Position numbers and translations under genes: made by a program. DNA of 64,000 bases, taken from Plumapathes pennacea (Eukaryota; Cnidaria; Anthozoa; Antipatharia; Myriopathidae). Under the pieces are notes generated by a model. The model saw only the letters and a list, made by a program, of their open reading frames with translations, had not been told where the DNA came from and ran no database searches. The stretch is from the NCBI GenBank assembly GCA_964036295.1, contig OZ038465.1, forward strand, positions 19,190,831 to 19,254,830, written 5' to 3'. Positions 13,601-22,345 of this stretch are shown piece by piece (position 1 is the stretch's first letter; every line of letters starts with the position of its first letter).

Positions 13601-15642
13601 TCCCTTATTCTGAAGAAAGACTTATTAGATTATAATTATGTTATTTAATATTGTTAAGTTATTAGCTAGACCCCATAAAAGACTAGGGAAGCTTATTAAC
13701 TGAGCAAGGTTGTTAGATGTGAGCACGCAACAACTTTAAACGCGATGTTTGCATGGACCTCAAACGTTCCAAGGGAATTTCCATAGTCTTTTATGCCAGA
13801 TTATAGCCCATCATTGAGCTTTCCCCCCCCCCTCCCCCCCACATCCGAAACCCTTTCAAAATTGGTGCTCCTGTTCTAAAATCGTGTTTGTGTTTTTTTT
13901 TTTCAATGGATTCTCAGACTCTCCTGACGTAATTCCCCAACCGGAAGTCATCGTGGACGAGGGTGATAACGTCACTATAGAGTGTAATGTCACTTCCAGT
14001 CCCGTACCAAGTGTACGCTGGACCAAATGCATTCCAGGAAGCGGAGTGCTTTCCACACAAAGGAAACTGTTCATGCGTAACGTCAACGAAAGTCACTCTG
14101 GGACCTACCACTGCACAGCCTACAACGGCGTCGGGCCACCAGCTACTGGATATGTGATTGTCACCGTTCGAGGCGAGTATTCCTCTCGCGTAATTTTATG
14201 GTGCAAAACCCGTGTAGTCCCACAGGGCGCAGAGGAATTCGCTTGCCTACCATTATGTAAAACCTATATAATGACCTTCATGAATGATACCGCAAGACGA
14301 TTTTATCGCGGGTGCGCGAAGGCGTAATACTGACCTGACGCGTATACGTATGCCTTCGCGCGCCCGCGTTGTAATTGTTTTGCGGTAACCTTCATGTAAA
14401 TCAATATATAGGGTTTTTCATATAAAGCAAGCAAATTCCTCTGCGCCCTGTGTAGTCTTATTCTAATGACTTATCTTCTAGAAGTAACAATGCTTTAACT
14501 TTCATGGAAGATGTGTATTTTACACGAGCGTGATTGCTGATTGCACATAGAGCGGTTTTTAGGATCGCTGTCGAAAAGTAAAACCAAGGTAATTACAGCG
14601 CTAATCGCAAGGGCTGTGAGAATGTTTGTGACTTTGGTTTGGACCAACCCGCACTGCGAGGAAACGTCATCGCCGCTTGCCGCTTGCGTGAGAAGGTCGC
14701 AATCTGTTCTTTCTTTAACTTGTTTCTAGTTGTCCAAGAATGCTGAAACTTGTTTGGACTAAACCAAAAGCGTAGCAACACTGAAGCAATGATAAGAGTA
14801 TTTGCAACAGACATTCGAATAGCATATATTTCACTTTTCTGTGTCTTCAATGTTGGGCAATTTACTTGGACAACTTAGGACGAGTTAAAGTGTTACAATG
14901 GAAGTCATTAGCAACTACATTAATTTGTTAGAAAATGCATATTTGCGTGGTAGTTCATCGGCAAAGATGCCTTACAAACGGAGAACTACACCCCTGGAGT
15001 CTATTTGGACAAAGTATAATGGGAGCTTGATGTTGTGTGGGGAGTGTTCAGTTGTTTGTTCAGTGTACTAATACTTAAATCACTCGACTCGAAATCCCCT
15101 CACAAGTTTCTAACATACGTCTCCCCACCATCTAGTGAAGAAAGTTACCAAGTCAGGGGCCAACAACAGTAAGTACTTTGGGATTATATATTTTGTTTTA
15201 TACTAGTGTATATTCATTCCTCATTTTCATAACTAAGTCGTTCATTATAAACGAGATGAAATCTGTTTTTGGATTTGCGAATGTTTGATGCTGGACATCA
15301 TATAATAGAAAGATGGTGGTAAACATTGCTACTTTATTTAAATGCAGATCTAATGGATTCGGGAAAAGTAGGGGGGTCAGCTTTCTCAGTCATCCCTATC
15401 TCTGTCCAACATTAATTAGACGCGCTCTTTTTTAGAATCCATTGGCTTTGGTGTCCTCTGGTTTGCAGTCTTCTCTTCCATAATTGGCTCCATGTACTTT
15501 GTTGACAGGTTGGTAAATGTTTTCTATGTACCTTATTTCTCTCTACGTTAAAACTAAGACAAATTAACCATTTATTTCTTTATTGTCAATAGTGCAGATT
15601 TAATACTGACATTGTCTATTTCTCGTTGTTTGTCAGGATCTA
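1255..15642 (+). CDS. YWTD-propeller plus 15-Ig single-pass membrane receptor (partial at 5' end)
   Basis: Spliced gene, open to the left. Exons: YWTD 1255-1658; Ig1 1852-2118; Ig2 3106-3372; Ig3 3740-4000; Ig4 4733-4993; Ig5 5724-5990; Ig6 6963-7226; Ig7 7612-7872; Ig8 8563-8823; Ig9 9186-9446; Ig10 10168-10430; Ig11 10833-11096; Ig12 11526-11789; Ig13 11961-12221; Ig14 13062-13325; Ig15 13918-14172; stalk 15136-15168; transmembrane 15436-15508; tail from 15636, stop 15640-15642. Every Ig exon starts and ends in phase 1, so any can be skipped or added without a frame change, except Ig10, which lacks one base. Each domain shows the Ig cysteine pair and core tryptophan (LEC...SW...DAGxYYC). 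It is probably a cell-surface adhesion or recognition receptor of unknown ligand. The very short tail argues against intrinsic signalling. I do not recognise a named orthologue; the YWTD-Ig combination is an inference from one partial propeller exon. Confidence 0.8.
1852..2118 (+). CDS. Ig domain exon 1 (mosaic)
   Basis: 267 bp, phase 1-1, donor GTAAGT. The 5' half (tract 'ggtaatccagctgca', WVKRGG) matches Ig2 and Ig5. The 3' half (NFPNAARLSFNAAREDAGDY and VNIL end) matches Ig3 and Ig9, with the switch near the GGSSR codons. The first codon, split with the YWTD exon, gives Asp. Confidence 0.85.
2156..2535. mobile_element. ~380 bp palindromic MITE, copy 1 (intron of Ig1)
   Basis: Left end 'cagtcgatccccgctattt' and right end 'gcgaggttcaactgtaaac' are inverted; the whole unit is strewn with 'tatttcgaa' and its complement. 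No coding capacity. Further copies are at 4035-4420, 5031-5410, 9484-9866, a right-end fragment at 6240-6322 and a diverged copy at 36025-36196. Confidence 0.8.
2597..2848. mobile_element. 252 bp MITE inserted at TA (Tc1/mariner-like)
   Basis: The ends CAATCAGTGACAAAAGT and ACTTTTGTCACTGATTG are perfect inverted repeats, flanked by TA on both sides (2595-2596, 2849-2850). Empty sites ('aaatgctagtcccgagg') exist in the sister introns near 4486, 5470, 6382 and 9924, so both boundaries are exact. A related element is at 57325-57545. Confidence 0.9.
3106..3372 (+). CDS. Ig domain exon 2
   Basis: 267 bp, phase 1-1. The 'alpha' type: it begins attcaccgtcc, encodes WVKRGGSSRSFPNATTLSFN and ends VNVL, then a short intron. 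Almost identical to Ig5. Confidence 0.85.
3740..4000 (+). CDS. Ig domain exon 3
   Basis: 261 bp, phase 1-1. The 'beta' type: it begins ttccaccgtcc, encodes TANPVANISWTKRGG and ends VNIL, then a long intron with a MITE. The closest relative is Ig9; the tract 'aatccagtggcaaac' is shared only with Ig4. Confidence 0.85.
4035..4420. mobile_element. ~380 bp palindromic MITE, copy 2 (intron of Ig3)
   Basis: 'cagtcgaaccccgctatttc' at the left and 'gatatagcggggttcaactg' at the right end. It sits at the same intron position as copy 1, so it was amplified with the exons rather than inserted separately. Confidence 0.8.
4733..4993 (+). CDS. Ig domain exon 4 (mosaic)
   Basis: 261 bp, phase 1-1. The upstream intron end and first ~60 bases are alpha type (attcaccgtcc, cacagagccagacag). 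From TANPVANISW onward, including the VNIL end and the following intron, it matches Ig3. An exchange inside the exon explains this best. Confidence 0.85.
5031..5410. mobile_element. ~380 bp palindromic MITE, copy 3 (intron of Ig4)
   Basis: Same ends and same relative position as copy 2, followed by the same 'ctctttaagcggacacctct' block (5420-5464). Confidence 0.8.
5724..5990 (+). CDS. Ig domain exon 5
   Basis: 267 bp, phase 1-1, alpha type, donor GTATGT instead of the GTAAGT of its siblings. The protein is nearly the same as Ig2. The following intron starts like the Ig2 intron but is spliced to a fragment of the beta-type intron near 6230. Confidence 0.85.
6240..6380. repeat. Right-end fragment of the ~380 bp MITE plus adjacent block
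   Basis: The intron after Ig5 jumps from alpha-type intron sequence directly into the middle of the beta-type intron ('aagctaatccaagggaattc'), a breakpoint of unequal exchange near 6230-6240. Confidence 0.7.
6478..6790. mobile_element. Compound hairpin MITE in the Ig5-Ig6 intron
   Basis: Two nested palindromes: 'gagatatgaaatttatcttc' faces its complement at 6570-6590, and 'cataaactctggtgtgatac' faces 'atcacaccagagtttatg' (6767-6784). An element with similar architecture and partly similar arms is at 33905-34235. It is absent from the sister introns, so it was inserted after the duplications. Confidence 0.7.
6963..7226 (+). CDS. Ig domain exon 6
   Basis: 264 bp, phase 1-1. Encodes AGNPTANITWVKRRGSSRSF and GGSVQSRVAAVNVL. 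The closest relative is the frameshifted Ig10. Confidence 0.85.
7612..7872 (+). CDS. Ig domain exon 7
   Basis: 261 bp, phase 1-1, beta type (TANPAANISWTKRGGISRSF; VVDNGIGEPVQ). The upstream intron end matches those of Ig3 and Ig9. The downstream intron lacks the ~380 bp MITE seen after Ig1, Ig3, Ig4 and Ig9. Confidence 0.85.
8563..8823 (+). CDS. Ig domain exon 8
   Basis: 261 bp, phase 1-1. It has an alpha-type start and VNVL end but a beta-like TANPAANISWTKRGG centre, so it may also be mosaic. Confidence 0.85.
9186..9446 (+). CDS. Ig domain exon 9
   Basis: 261 bp, phase 1-1, beta type, followed by a complete copy of the ~380 bp palindromic MITE (9484-9866). Confidence 0.85.
9484..9866. mobile_element. 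~380 bp palindromic MITE, copy 4 (intron of Ig9)
   Basis: Same ends, same intron position and same following block as copies 1-3. Confidence 0.8.
10168..10430 (+). pseudogene. Ig domain exon 10 with a one-base deletion
   Basis: 263 bp where siblings have 261, 264 or 267. Near its 5' end it reads attcaccgtcattaac; the siblings have a second c (gtccatt). Splicing at the conserved sites would shift the frame of everything downstream, while the rest of the exon is intact and encodes a normal Ig core (NITWVKRRGSS...YYCVADNGIG). Either the exon is skipped, or the allele is broken, or the base is an assembly error. Confidence 0.75.
10833..11096 (+). CDS. Ig domain exon 11
   Basis: 264 bp, phase 1-1. 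Encodes SANPATNITWIKRRESSRSF and REDTGEYYC, with a VNIL end. The upstream intron end matches that of Ig8. Confidence 0.85.
11526..11789 (+). CDS. Ig domain exon 12
   Basis: 264 bp, phase 1-1, acceptor ttatcag, donor GTAATT. Encodes LECVVTGTNPAANISWVKRG and YYCVAANGIGGPVQ. More diverged in its flanks than Ig1-11; its introns do not share the repeated blocks. Confidence 0.85.
11961..12221 (+). CDS. Ig domain exon 13 (divergent class)
   Basis: 261 bp, phase 1-1. A second Ig class: NEGAGVTLDCNVTGIPVPTV, WTKDNESS, SGTYHCTANNSIGSP. The only donor that keeps phase 1 is GCAAGT at 12222, a GC-AG intron. Paired with Ig15, which has the same class and donor type. Confidence 0.8.
12360..12625. mobile_element. 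Hairpin MITE in the Ig13-Ig14 intron
   Basis: 'gggaagttgggagaacacga' faces 'cgtgttctcccaacttccc' around a short loop. It is followed by a 'gtaatatactctcat ... gccaatcagaacgcgcg' block that recurs in a Cav3 intron at 56020-56100. Confidence 0.65.
13062..13325 (+). CDS. Ig domain exon 14
   Basis: 264 bp, phase 1-1, donor GTTAGT. Returns to the first class (LECLLTRDNPAATISWVKRG; CVAENGIGGPVQ). Its alternation with Ig13 and Ig15 suggests an older duplication of a two-domain unit (Ig12-13 and Ig14-15). Confidence 0.85.
13918..14172 (+). CDS. Ig domain exon 15 (divergent class, membrane-proximal)
   Basis: 255 bp, phase 1-1. Encodes VDEGDNVTIECNVTSSPVPS, RWTKC and SGTYHCTAYNGVGPP. The donor that fits is GCGAGT at 14173 (GC-AG). 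It is the last Ig before the stalk and transmembrane exons. Confidence 0.75.
14205..14462. mobile_element. Palindromic MITE in the Ig15-stalk intron
   Basis: 'ggcgcagaggaattcgcttg' at the left faces 'caagcaaattcctctgcgcc' at the right. The inner arms 'tttatcgcgggtgcgcgaag' and 'cttcgcgcgcccgcg' also pair. Noncoding. Confidence 0.7.
15136..15508 (+). CDS. Stalk exon and transmembrane exon
   Basis: Two exons. 15136-15168 (33 bp, donor GTAAGT) encodes VKKVTKSGANN. 15436-15508 (acceptor ttttttag, donor GTTGGT) encodes KSIGFGVLWFAVFSSIIGSM then YFVDR, a ~20-residue hydrophobic helix ended by Asp-Arg. Phases 1-1 and 1-2 join both to Ig15 in frame. This makes the product a type I membrane protein. 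Confidence 0.65.
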
Positions 15643-15696
15643 ATTGATGGCATAAGATCTCTGTCAGAGTTGGAAGGAAGTGTGGAAGGTTCGAAT
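15636..15696 (+). CDS. Terminal exon with immediate stop
   Basis: After ttgtcag, the split Arg codon is followed by ATC and TAA (15640-15642), giving a tail of only D-R-I. The exon-like segment has a good GTAAGT donor at 15697, so transcription may continue into a 3' UTR exon, or another acceptor may give a longer tail. I see no better tail. Confidence 0.45.
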
Positions 15697-15871
15697 GTAA
15701 GTGCACCATTTTGGTGTCACTGTTAGCTGAAGTGGCGCACAGTACATATTATTTAGTTGACTGCAACGCAATGCCATTGCACGAGAAGTTTCACAAACCA
15801 CTGAGGGCCGGCAGACACCGCGCAAATGCAATTTTGACGTCATTTCGGCTTGGTAAATTAGCAGCTTCTCT

Positions 15872-16247
15872 TTAGCCCTTTCACTCCCAAGAGTGATTAA
15901 CTTCAATTTTCTCCTTCAGTTTCTTACCAGATATTTATGACACAATAAGGGTGTAGGGTGCTCAGGTGGCCGAGCGATTAGCATGCCGGTCTTTCACCAA
16001 TGCGGCCCGGGTCTGATTTCCGGCTTGGGGATCTGACCCTGGCGCCGTAAGTGGGAAGGACTATGTTCCTTGTATGAGCTACCCTCCGTCCTTGGGTGGG
16101 GACGTTTGACATAAGGAGAACTTGGTTTTTTATAACTTCCTTAGATGATAGCTGATTAAACTATCAATTCTCACTACAACACTCGCACATTTTTTTTCTT
16201 AAAAGGCTGGAGAATCTATATTTTTGGTTTGGGAGGGAAAAGGTTAA
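15872..16247. mobile_element. MITE of the CCCTTTCACTCCCAAG family, split by a SINE
   Basis: The left end is 'agccctttcactcccaag'; the right end has decayed to 'tttgggagggaaaaggttaa'. Uninterrupted relatives at 34883-35095 and 37530-37711 run straight through the point where 15951-16110 is inserted here. Confidence 0.75.
15951..16110 (+). mobile_element. tRNA-derived SINE-like insertion
   Basis: About 160 bp with a good RNA polymerase III box A (TGGCCGAGCGATTAGC) and a weak box B (GGGTCTGATTTCC). It is flanked by 'ataagg' on each side (15945-15950 and 16111-16116), a likely target-site duplication. The cloverleaf is too degraded for a working tRNA. Confidence 0.65.
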
Positions 16248-16249
16248 GT

Positions 16250-18400
16250 TTGAACCACGCTGAGGCAGAGCCTTGTAAAACTTTACTTATCGGTCCTTTA
16301 AGCTTTTCACGGAATGGCGTTGCAATTCAGGTCATAATAGACAGGGCACCGAATTTCAACACTTCTTTCCTCACTTATGCTGAAAGATGACGTTCGATTT
16401 CCCAGAAATTTCAGAGCAAATTCCCGTTTGAGAATAGGAATGATGTCTAAGAAAGTGTTTGATTCTAGGTGAGTTTTAGACTCAGCTATGTCAAACATTT
16501 CTCAGGTATTTGTTGCCTATATCTAATCAACTATGCATTGTTTATTATACTTTTCTGTTTTGTTTAGATTGGTTACCATAATGATGTTTTTTTGTTCTCT
16601 TTGTTACCTTATAGCCTTCCTGTATTACTCAGTTATTTTACTCAGCAATTTATATACTGTTTTCATCAGTTATTTCTGACAGGACAGAGTATAACCAAAT
16701 ACCCTGCCTTTCAAGGTTTGCTTATATATATATAAATCTGCGTATTTCTTCTCGTGATGTTTGATGCCACAACGCACGTGAATGGAATGGTAACACTTTG
16801 CTATTTCACTCAGTTAGAGTGTCTTGTGATGTCAACACAGAAAAAGGAAACGCCCTGTTTGGAAACTCTGGTTGTTGTGGGTGAAAGACGTTTTCGCTCG
16901 TTTTATTGTAAGGACATTTATGTACCTGTTGCCAACCCTACACTGTGTTCTATTTGGCTATAACATACTAACCAATCCATTATGTTAGGCATAAGGGGAT
17001 AGTCTATGGTAACAATTTCAATTTCAACTTTGTTCACCCAAAGAAACAAGAGGGAACTCGGGACCGCTCGTGCTGACCAAATCTTTGAAAGCCTCTAATT
17101 TTATGTTCTGAGGTGCCGTTTATGTGGAGAAAAGTTGTACCGGGAACCAGGGGTACCCTTTCCTCCCGAGCCAAGTTTGCCGGGCGTTTATTGGCAAGGA
17201 ATGTCATCCCGCGCTGAATATTTAATGGCGTGTCCATAGTGACTAGGGGAGGAATCTAAGCCAAATTTTCTCCTTCTAAACGGGGCCTAAGATTATTGCG
17301 AGTGTTCCGACAGATTGAATAGAAGGATGAAAACACCTTGTAAATGACACTATTGTAATTGCCTCATGACTCAGTTTATTGCAGTAAATTTCTTGCGGAA
17401 ATTCGCTTGACAAGACAGGCAGGCTTCGTTGCACCTAGTGTTAAAGGCCTTACCATTTGACTAAACAGTTTTGTTTTGGTTCGTGCGGGCGGTGATCTCG
17501 AAACCGAAGGTTTCTGAAAGCGTATTAGGCGTGGCCTGCACTGGCGGATTTGCAGCGAGACGGTTATTCATCATCAGAATGTTTTTGTGAAATGTTCTCT
17601 TTCCGCGTGTACACAAGACCGCATGTTACACCGAACGATTTTTATCCAACAAAATCTCGCCGCATTAGTGCGCCAGTGTAGGGGTTTATGGTTCTATATT
17701 TCCCAATTATAACATTCTTGGCTTTTTATGTAAGGAAACGAATGGGTAATGATAGAATGACCTTTTGAAAGAGTTTTTTTTGTAGTGAATATAGACGGTA
17801 ATTTTTTTGACGTTTCTACGTCGAATAACTATTACAGTTAGTTATTCAATGTTATAGGACTTTGTAGAAAATAAAGGTCATTCCCAAAACTATCAGTGTC
17901 TTAATTTATGAACTGTTATAAGGATCTTGGGTGTTTTCCCCTAAAATTACACAAAGTTCAGAATTTTTGGTGGCCGTCAGTGAATGATTGGACCATATAA
18001 GTTTGTGACCTGTCGTGTATGCCTGGGAGGGGAGGGGGTGGGGGAATTTTTGACCCTATGTTAGACCTGTATCCCAAGATTATCTCCTTTTCAGACCTGT
18101 ATACCAAAATTTTCACCCTTTTGGCGGAGACCTGCACTGCCCAATCAAAATCAGCAAAACTTGTACCCTATTCCAGACCCAAGAGACAAAATCTGTATCC
18201 TATTTCAGACTAGAATGCTTGAAAACAATACTCTTTGGGGCGGTACATCACCTATGTGGCTTACATATAAAATTTGGCTTACATATAAAAAGAATTCCGT
18301 ACTGAAAGCAAAGAGTTGGCAATCTGAGTGGGTCTGAGTGGCTGTGACGGTTTTCGAAATAATCCAGCTCCAGAAATTATTTTTAACAGGTGGTTATTTT
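16250..18400. other. Intergenic, no gene seen
   Basis: No ORF with family resemblance and no convincing exon. 18040-18200 contains degenerate tandem copies of 'agacctgtatcccaa' on one strand, after a G-rich run at 18025-18045. Confidence 0.6.
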
Positions 18401-18404
18401 TGTT

Positions 18405-18955
18405 CGCCCAAAGAAACTTCCGAAGCGGCAGGAGCAGTGTTATAGTGCTTGTACAATGTTGCCTTTCTTTTGATTCGGCACCATTCCCCTGATCGTTACT
18501 TGTTACCGTTACCAGTCTTCTTTGCTGTCAGCTCGGTGTGGGGACTGGGGCCGTGGCCACAAGGAGGGGAACAAACGGGAAGAAGAACTTTACAAATTGA
18601 AAGCTGTATTTTACGTCATAACCTTGCAGGACCATGCCTTTGCCTGGAAGAGTTCTTCGACCGCACGAGGTATGTATGGTAGTCAAATATCTGATTCACA
18701 TAGCGGCTATAATTTGTAGAGTGACTGACAAACATGGCGGAATTATCAGAAGGTGTGAAGAAGAACTGCCCGACCAATGCAGGTCTGTCTGGAGTTTAAC
18801 ATGGCTGTAGATAATGACTGATTTTTCAGAACAAAGGGCCAGGGCCAGTGATCGTGGTACAATGGTCGTTTTACAACGTTGGGGAAATGTGAAGCACTCT
18901 AGTTTAAGATTGATCCGACCTGTTGCAGAACGTGGAATCAAAGTAATTACAACAA
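18405..18955 (+). repeat. Duplicated segment, copy 1
   Basis: Very similar to 23785-24370, offset about 5.42 kb, with small indels. Inside are exon-like pieces with conserved splice signals. One runs from 'gctgtcag' (18529) to the donor GTATGT near 18669. An ATG-led piece (MAELSEGVKKNCPTNAG) ends at GTCTGT. A third follows 'tttttcag' and encodes MVVLQRWGNVKHSSLRLIRP. I do not recognise the product; it may be the first exons of an unknown gene or pseudogene, or a promoter duplication upstream of CSN1. Confidence 0.7.
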
Positions 18956-21040
18956 GTTCTACTAGCTCCTTTTGTCCTCAACAAAGGTACTGCACTATTC
19001 TGTATATTCAAGTTATATTTCAGCATTATACAACAGAAATGAACAACTGATCGAGGCAAGGCCAATAACAGTCTCTAAATTTTAAAAACAATCTTTTACC
19101 ACAACACGCTAGTTTCTCGCTCTCTGATTGGTCGATTTACCGTGGTAAATAAGAGTCCAGAAAACGATGCTGACGCCAGCTGACGCCAGCATGTCACGTT
19201 TTGCAGTGAAATACAACGAAAGTTTCCAGTATATTTCTAAATGTTGTGGTAAAAAACAAATTTCCACGGCAAACCAGTGGAAATTTATTAATTTTTACCG
19301 CAACACACTAGTTTCTCGCTTTTTGATTGGTAGGTTAGCCGTGGAAAATAAGAGTCCAGAAAATTCGGAACTCCGGAAAATCTTGAAATCTAGATTCACT
19401 GAAACACCATTTCTTGCATTTTGACGACTCTTTTGAACAAATGTAAACGTTCAAACCAACAATTTCACTGACCGCACTTTTTGCGAAATGCACTAATACA
19501 CGTACTGTTGTCAGTTTAGGGGTAAAATCAGCTGACAGACTCGAAATCGGAAGATTTGTTGGAAGTTTGGCTCTCTAAAATGTTATTTCCCCGCCTTCTA
19601 AAGAATGAAAAATCAGTGATCTTCAATAAAATATCCTAACGTTTTAAAAATGTTCTTTACACCGGACGTTTTGCAAATATAGGACAATAAAGGGGAAAAA
19701 ACGGAAAGTTTGGAAGTTTACACTGCATGAAATGGCATTTCTTTTCAACCACATTCAGCCAGATAGAAAAACCTCCCAAAATCAAAATTGTGTCAGATAT
19801 CCCGGATATTTTCTAGACATCCCCATCCCGGTAAACATTTCCTGTCTCCCGATTCCCGGCAAAATTTTCAGCCCCTGGCAAAATTGTGCCGTTTTCCCGG
19901 AGCAGCGTTTGTTAGAGTTGGCAAGAGTAGAGTCTGCTGTGAATCTGCTGTTAGCTGGAAAAAGGGAAACGGCATCCAGACACAAGCGCACACGTGGTCA
20001 CACTATGTCAACAGATAAGTGAAACTTGTATGTGACTGTCACCTTAGCCAAAAAATCAAAGGCTCCTGTGAGCCAACTCGTGAATGAGAAACTCTAAAGA
20101 TCTTAACCTCTGTATATAGCATTGGAAAATGTAGCATTGAAGCCATACAAGTAATGTGGTTTTAGCCAACGCTACGGTATGAAAGGTGCTAAAAAGCCTT
20201 CGATCGATCGAACTGTAAATCTTGGTAAAGTCCGCAGTTCGATCATAATTTTCTATAACATGTGCCTTGAGAATCAAAGGACTCCAAATATAAAAGATCA
20301 GTTCATCGCTTTTGCGACACTCAACCTCGGTCGCAAACTGGCCGCCATTTTGTTTGCAAGGCCTGCGCCAGTGTTATGCACTGGTCAGCGGAACCCGCTT
20401 CCACCGGAAGTTTACACATGGAGCGAGCGAGCGATTTCCATCCGGCTCACAATAACTCGTTCATTGCTTCGCATTCACGAGTTAATGACAGCATTTGCGC
20501 TAAATTGACAAAAGATGCACACTGGTTCACAGAACTGATTTCGCTGTTGAAATTTGTACCAAACACGAAATTCGCTGTCGCGGGTTTAATTATTCAGTGT
20601 CGCTGGCGGAATTTCCTCCCAGCGCCTTGTCGTTCGTCGCTAGTTCGTAGTTTTCGTGTCGCCCGTCAAGGCCGTGTCGCCGGTTCGGAATTACCCCTTA
20701 CAGGGCCAGGGCCCGTCATATTTACTCCAGAGATATCCTTTGGCGACCTCTTTTCAAAAATGAAATGAAAGAGTTCCGGCGATGTTTATTTTTCGGAAAA
20801 ATCGCGAAAATCTGATCGCGCGCCAAAAGTGGCGATTTTTGCGATATCTTTTGTCTGGATTATGTGCGAAAGGAACATGTCACTGACGTCTACAGAGAAA
20901 TCCGATTCGATTCAAATTGCTCAGAGCAGCTAGACATTCTTCCTTTTACGTTTGAGACTATTCAAATTATCCGTATTGAATTAAACAACGATGATTCAAG
21001 ACATTTTTTTATTAAACACCACTTAAAACCGCCGAACCTA
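18955..21040. other. Intergenic with MITE-like repeats
   Basis: 'aacacgctagtttctcgctc' near 19100 recurs near 19300 with 'aagagtccagaaaa' after each, a direct repeat of ~190 bp. No supported gene. Confidence 0.5.
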
Positions 21041-21044
21041 TTGC

Positions 21045-21400
21045 TTAACCCTTTCACTCCCGAGGGATTAACTTCAATTTTCTCTTTTAGTCACCCACCT
21101 GGGCCCGGTTGTTCAAAGAGTGGATAACGCTATCCACAGGATAAATCCTTATCCTCTCGACTGAATTAAGCTTAATGGTTAATTCTATCCACTGGATAGC
21201 GACTTATCCGGCGAATAGCGCTATACACTCTTTGAACAACCGGGCCCAGAGATATATCATAAAGTATGGAGAATTTGACATTTGATACCTTGCTTAAACG
21301 ACAGCTGATTAAAACATAAAATCTCTTTTCATCATTCATACATTTCTTATTTTATGGTTGGGAGAATTTGTATTTTGAGCTTGGGAGTGAAAAGGGTAAA
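21045..21400. mobile_element. CCCTTTCACTCCC-family MITE split by a second hairpin MITE
   Basis: The outer element begins 'ttaaccctttcactcccgag' and ends 'tgggagtgaaaagggtaaa'. It is interrupted at 21107-21248 by a ~140 bp palindrome with ends 'tgggcccggttgttcaaaga' and its complement. The inner family recurs at 52610-52808 and 63158-63402. Confidence 0.75.
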
Positions 21401-21442
21401 AAATAGTCCATTTTCAACGCGCTTAAATACTATTTATCACAA

Positions 21443-21495
21443 TTTACGTCATCACATGATCAAACATTTTGACCATGTGATGACGTAAATCGTGG
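21443..21495. repeat. Perfect 16-bp inverted repeat with CRE-like cores
   Basis: 'tttacgtcatcacatg' and 'catgtgatgacgtaaa' separated by ~14 bases. Each arm carries TGACGTAA. Probably the core of a small MITE. Confidence 0.7.
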
Positions 21496-22029
21496 TAGAT
21501 TAGAGTCCACACCACGGCAATCCATTGGAAATTTATTAAATTACACTGATAGAAAATCTGAGGTGTTACAAGGACAAAGTTTCTAAGCGGTTTTAGGTTC
21601 TCCAGGCGCAGGGTATTCACAAAACATCAAGATGTCTGTTGCATCTGCCGAAAACGTTTCACAGTAATGATGTGATTCACAAACAACACAGTTGCTGCAC
21701 TGATGCGGCATTTTACTTAAAGTTAAATCGGTTGTACTCAACTGTAGTTTTGAATTACTGAAATGGACCAATTCTAAATGTCATTATTTTCTGTTGCACC
21801 ATTGTCTTCGGGGCCAACACTTTCTTGGATTGGGAAATGAAGATTAGCATTATTTACTTTATCCAGGTCTTGGTGCTTCAGCGGGACCACCTTCATCAAG
21901 ATGTGGATGACCAACAATACTATAATAATTAACAGCAGGTTTTTCTCAGTGATCAGATACTCCAGAGTATTCATCTGTGGGTAGGAAGAAACGAGCCTCA
22001 TATTAGATTGTTAAACTGCAAGTTCCATA

Positions 22030-22345
22030 TGGAAATATAACATCTCTTAGCAACACTGATTGCGAAATTTGAAAATTCGAGAAAGTAGGAATCGAGAATC
22101 GTTTCACTAATTCCAAGAACTGGTATCTTATTCGTTTTTAACTTCCGAGAACTGAAATCCACAATTCTCGGTAAATATGCAAACAACTTGTTTCCTTTGT
22201 ATATTTTACCGAGAATTATGAATGCTGTCTCACTGATTACGAGAACTGGTATATTATTCCGAGAACTGAAATCCACAATTCTCGGTAAATCAGTGGCTTT
22301 CCGAGAATTGTGGAATAATTCATATTCGGTTCTCGGAATTTGATA
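22030..22345. repeat. Direct and inverted copies of an 'ccgagaactgaaatccaca' block
   Basis: The block with 'attctcggtaaat' occurs at 22145-22178 and 22258-22290, and inverted at 22300-22340. Noncoding. Confidence 0.6.

Noticed and set aside
15951-16035. Possible functional tRNA gene
   Set aside because: Box A is good but box B and the acceptor stem do not pair properly, and it is flanked by a target duplication inside a MITE. Called a SINE instead.
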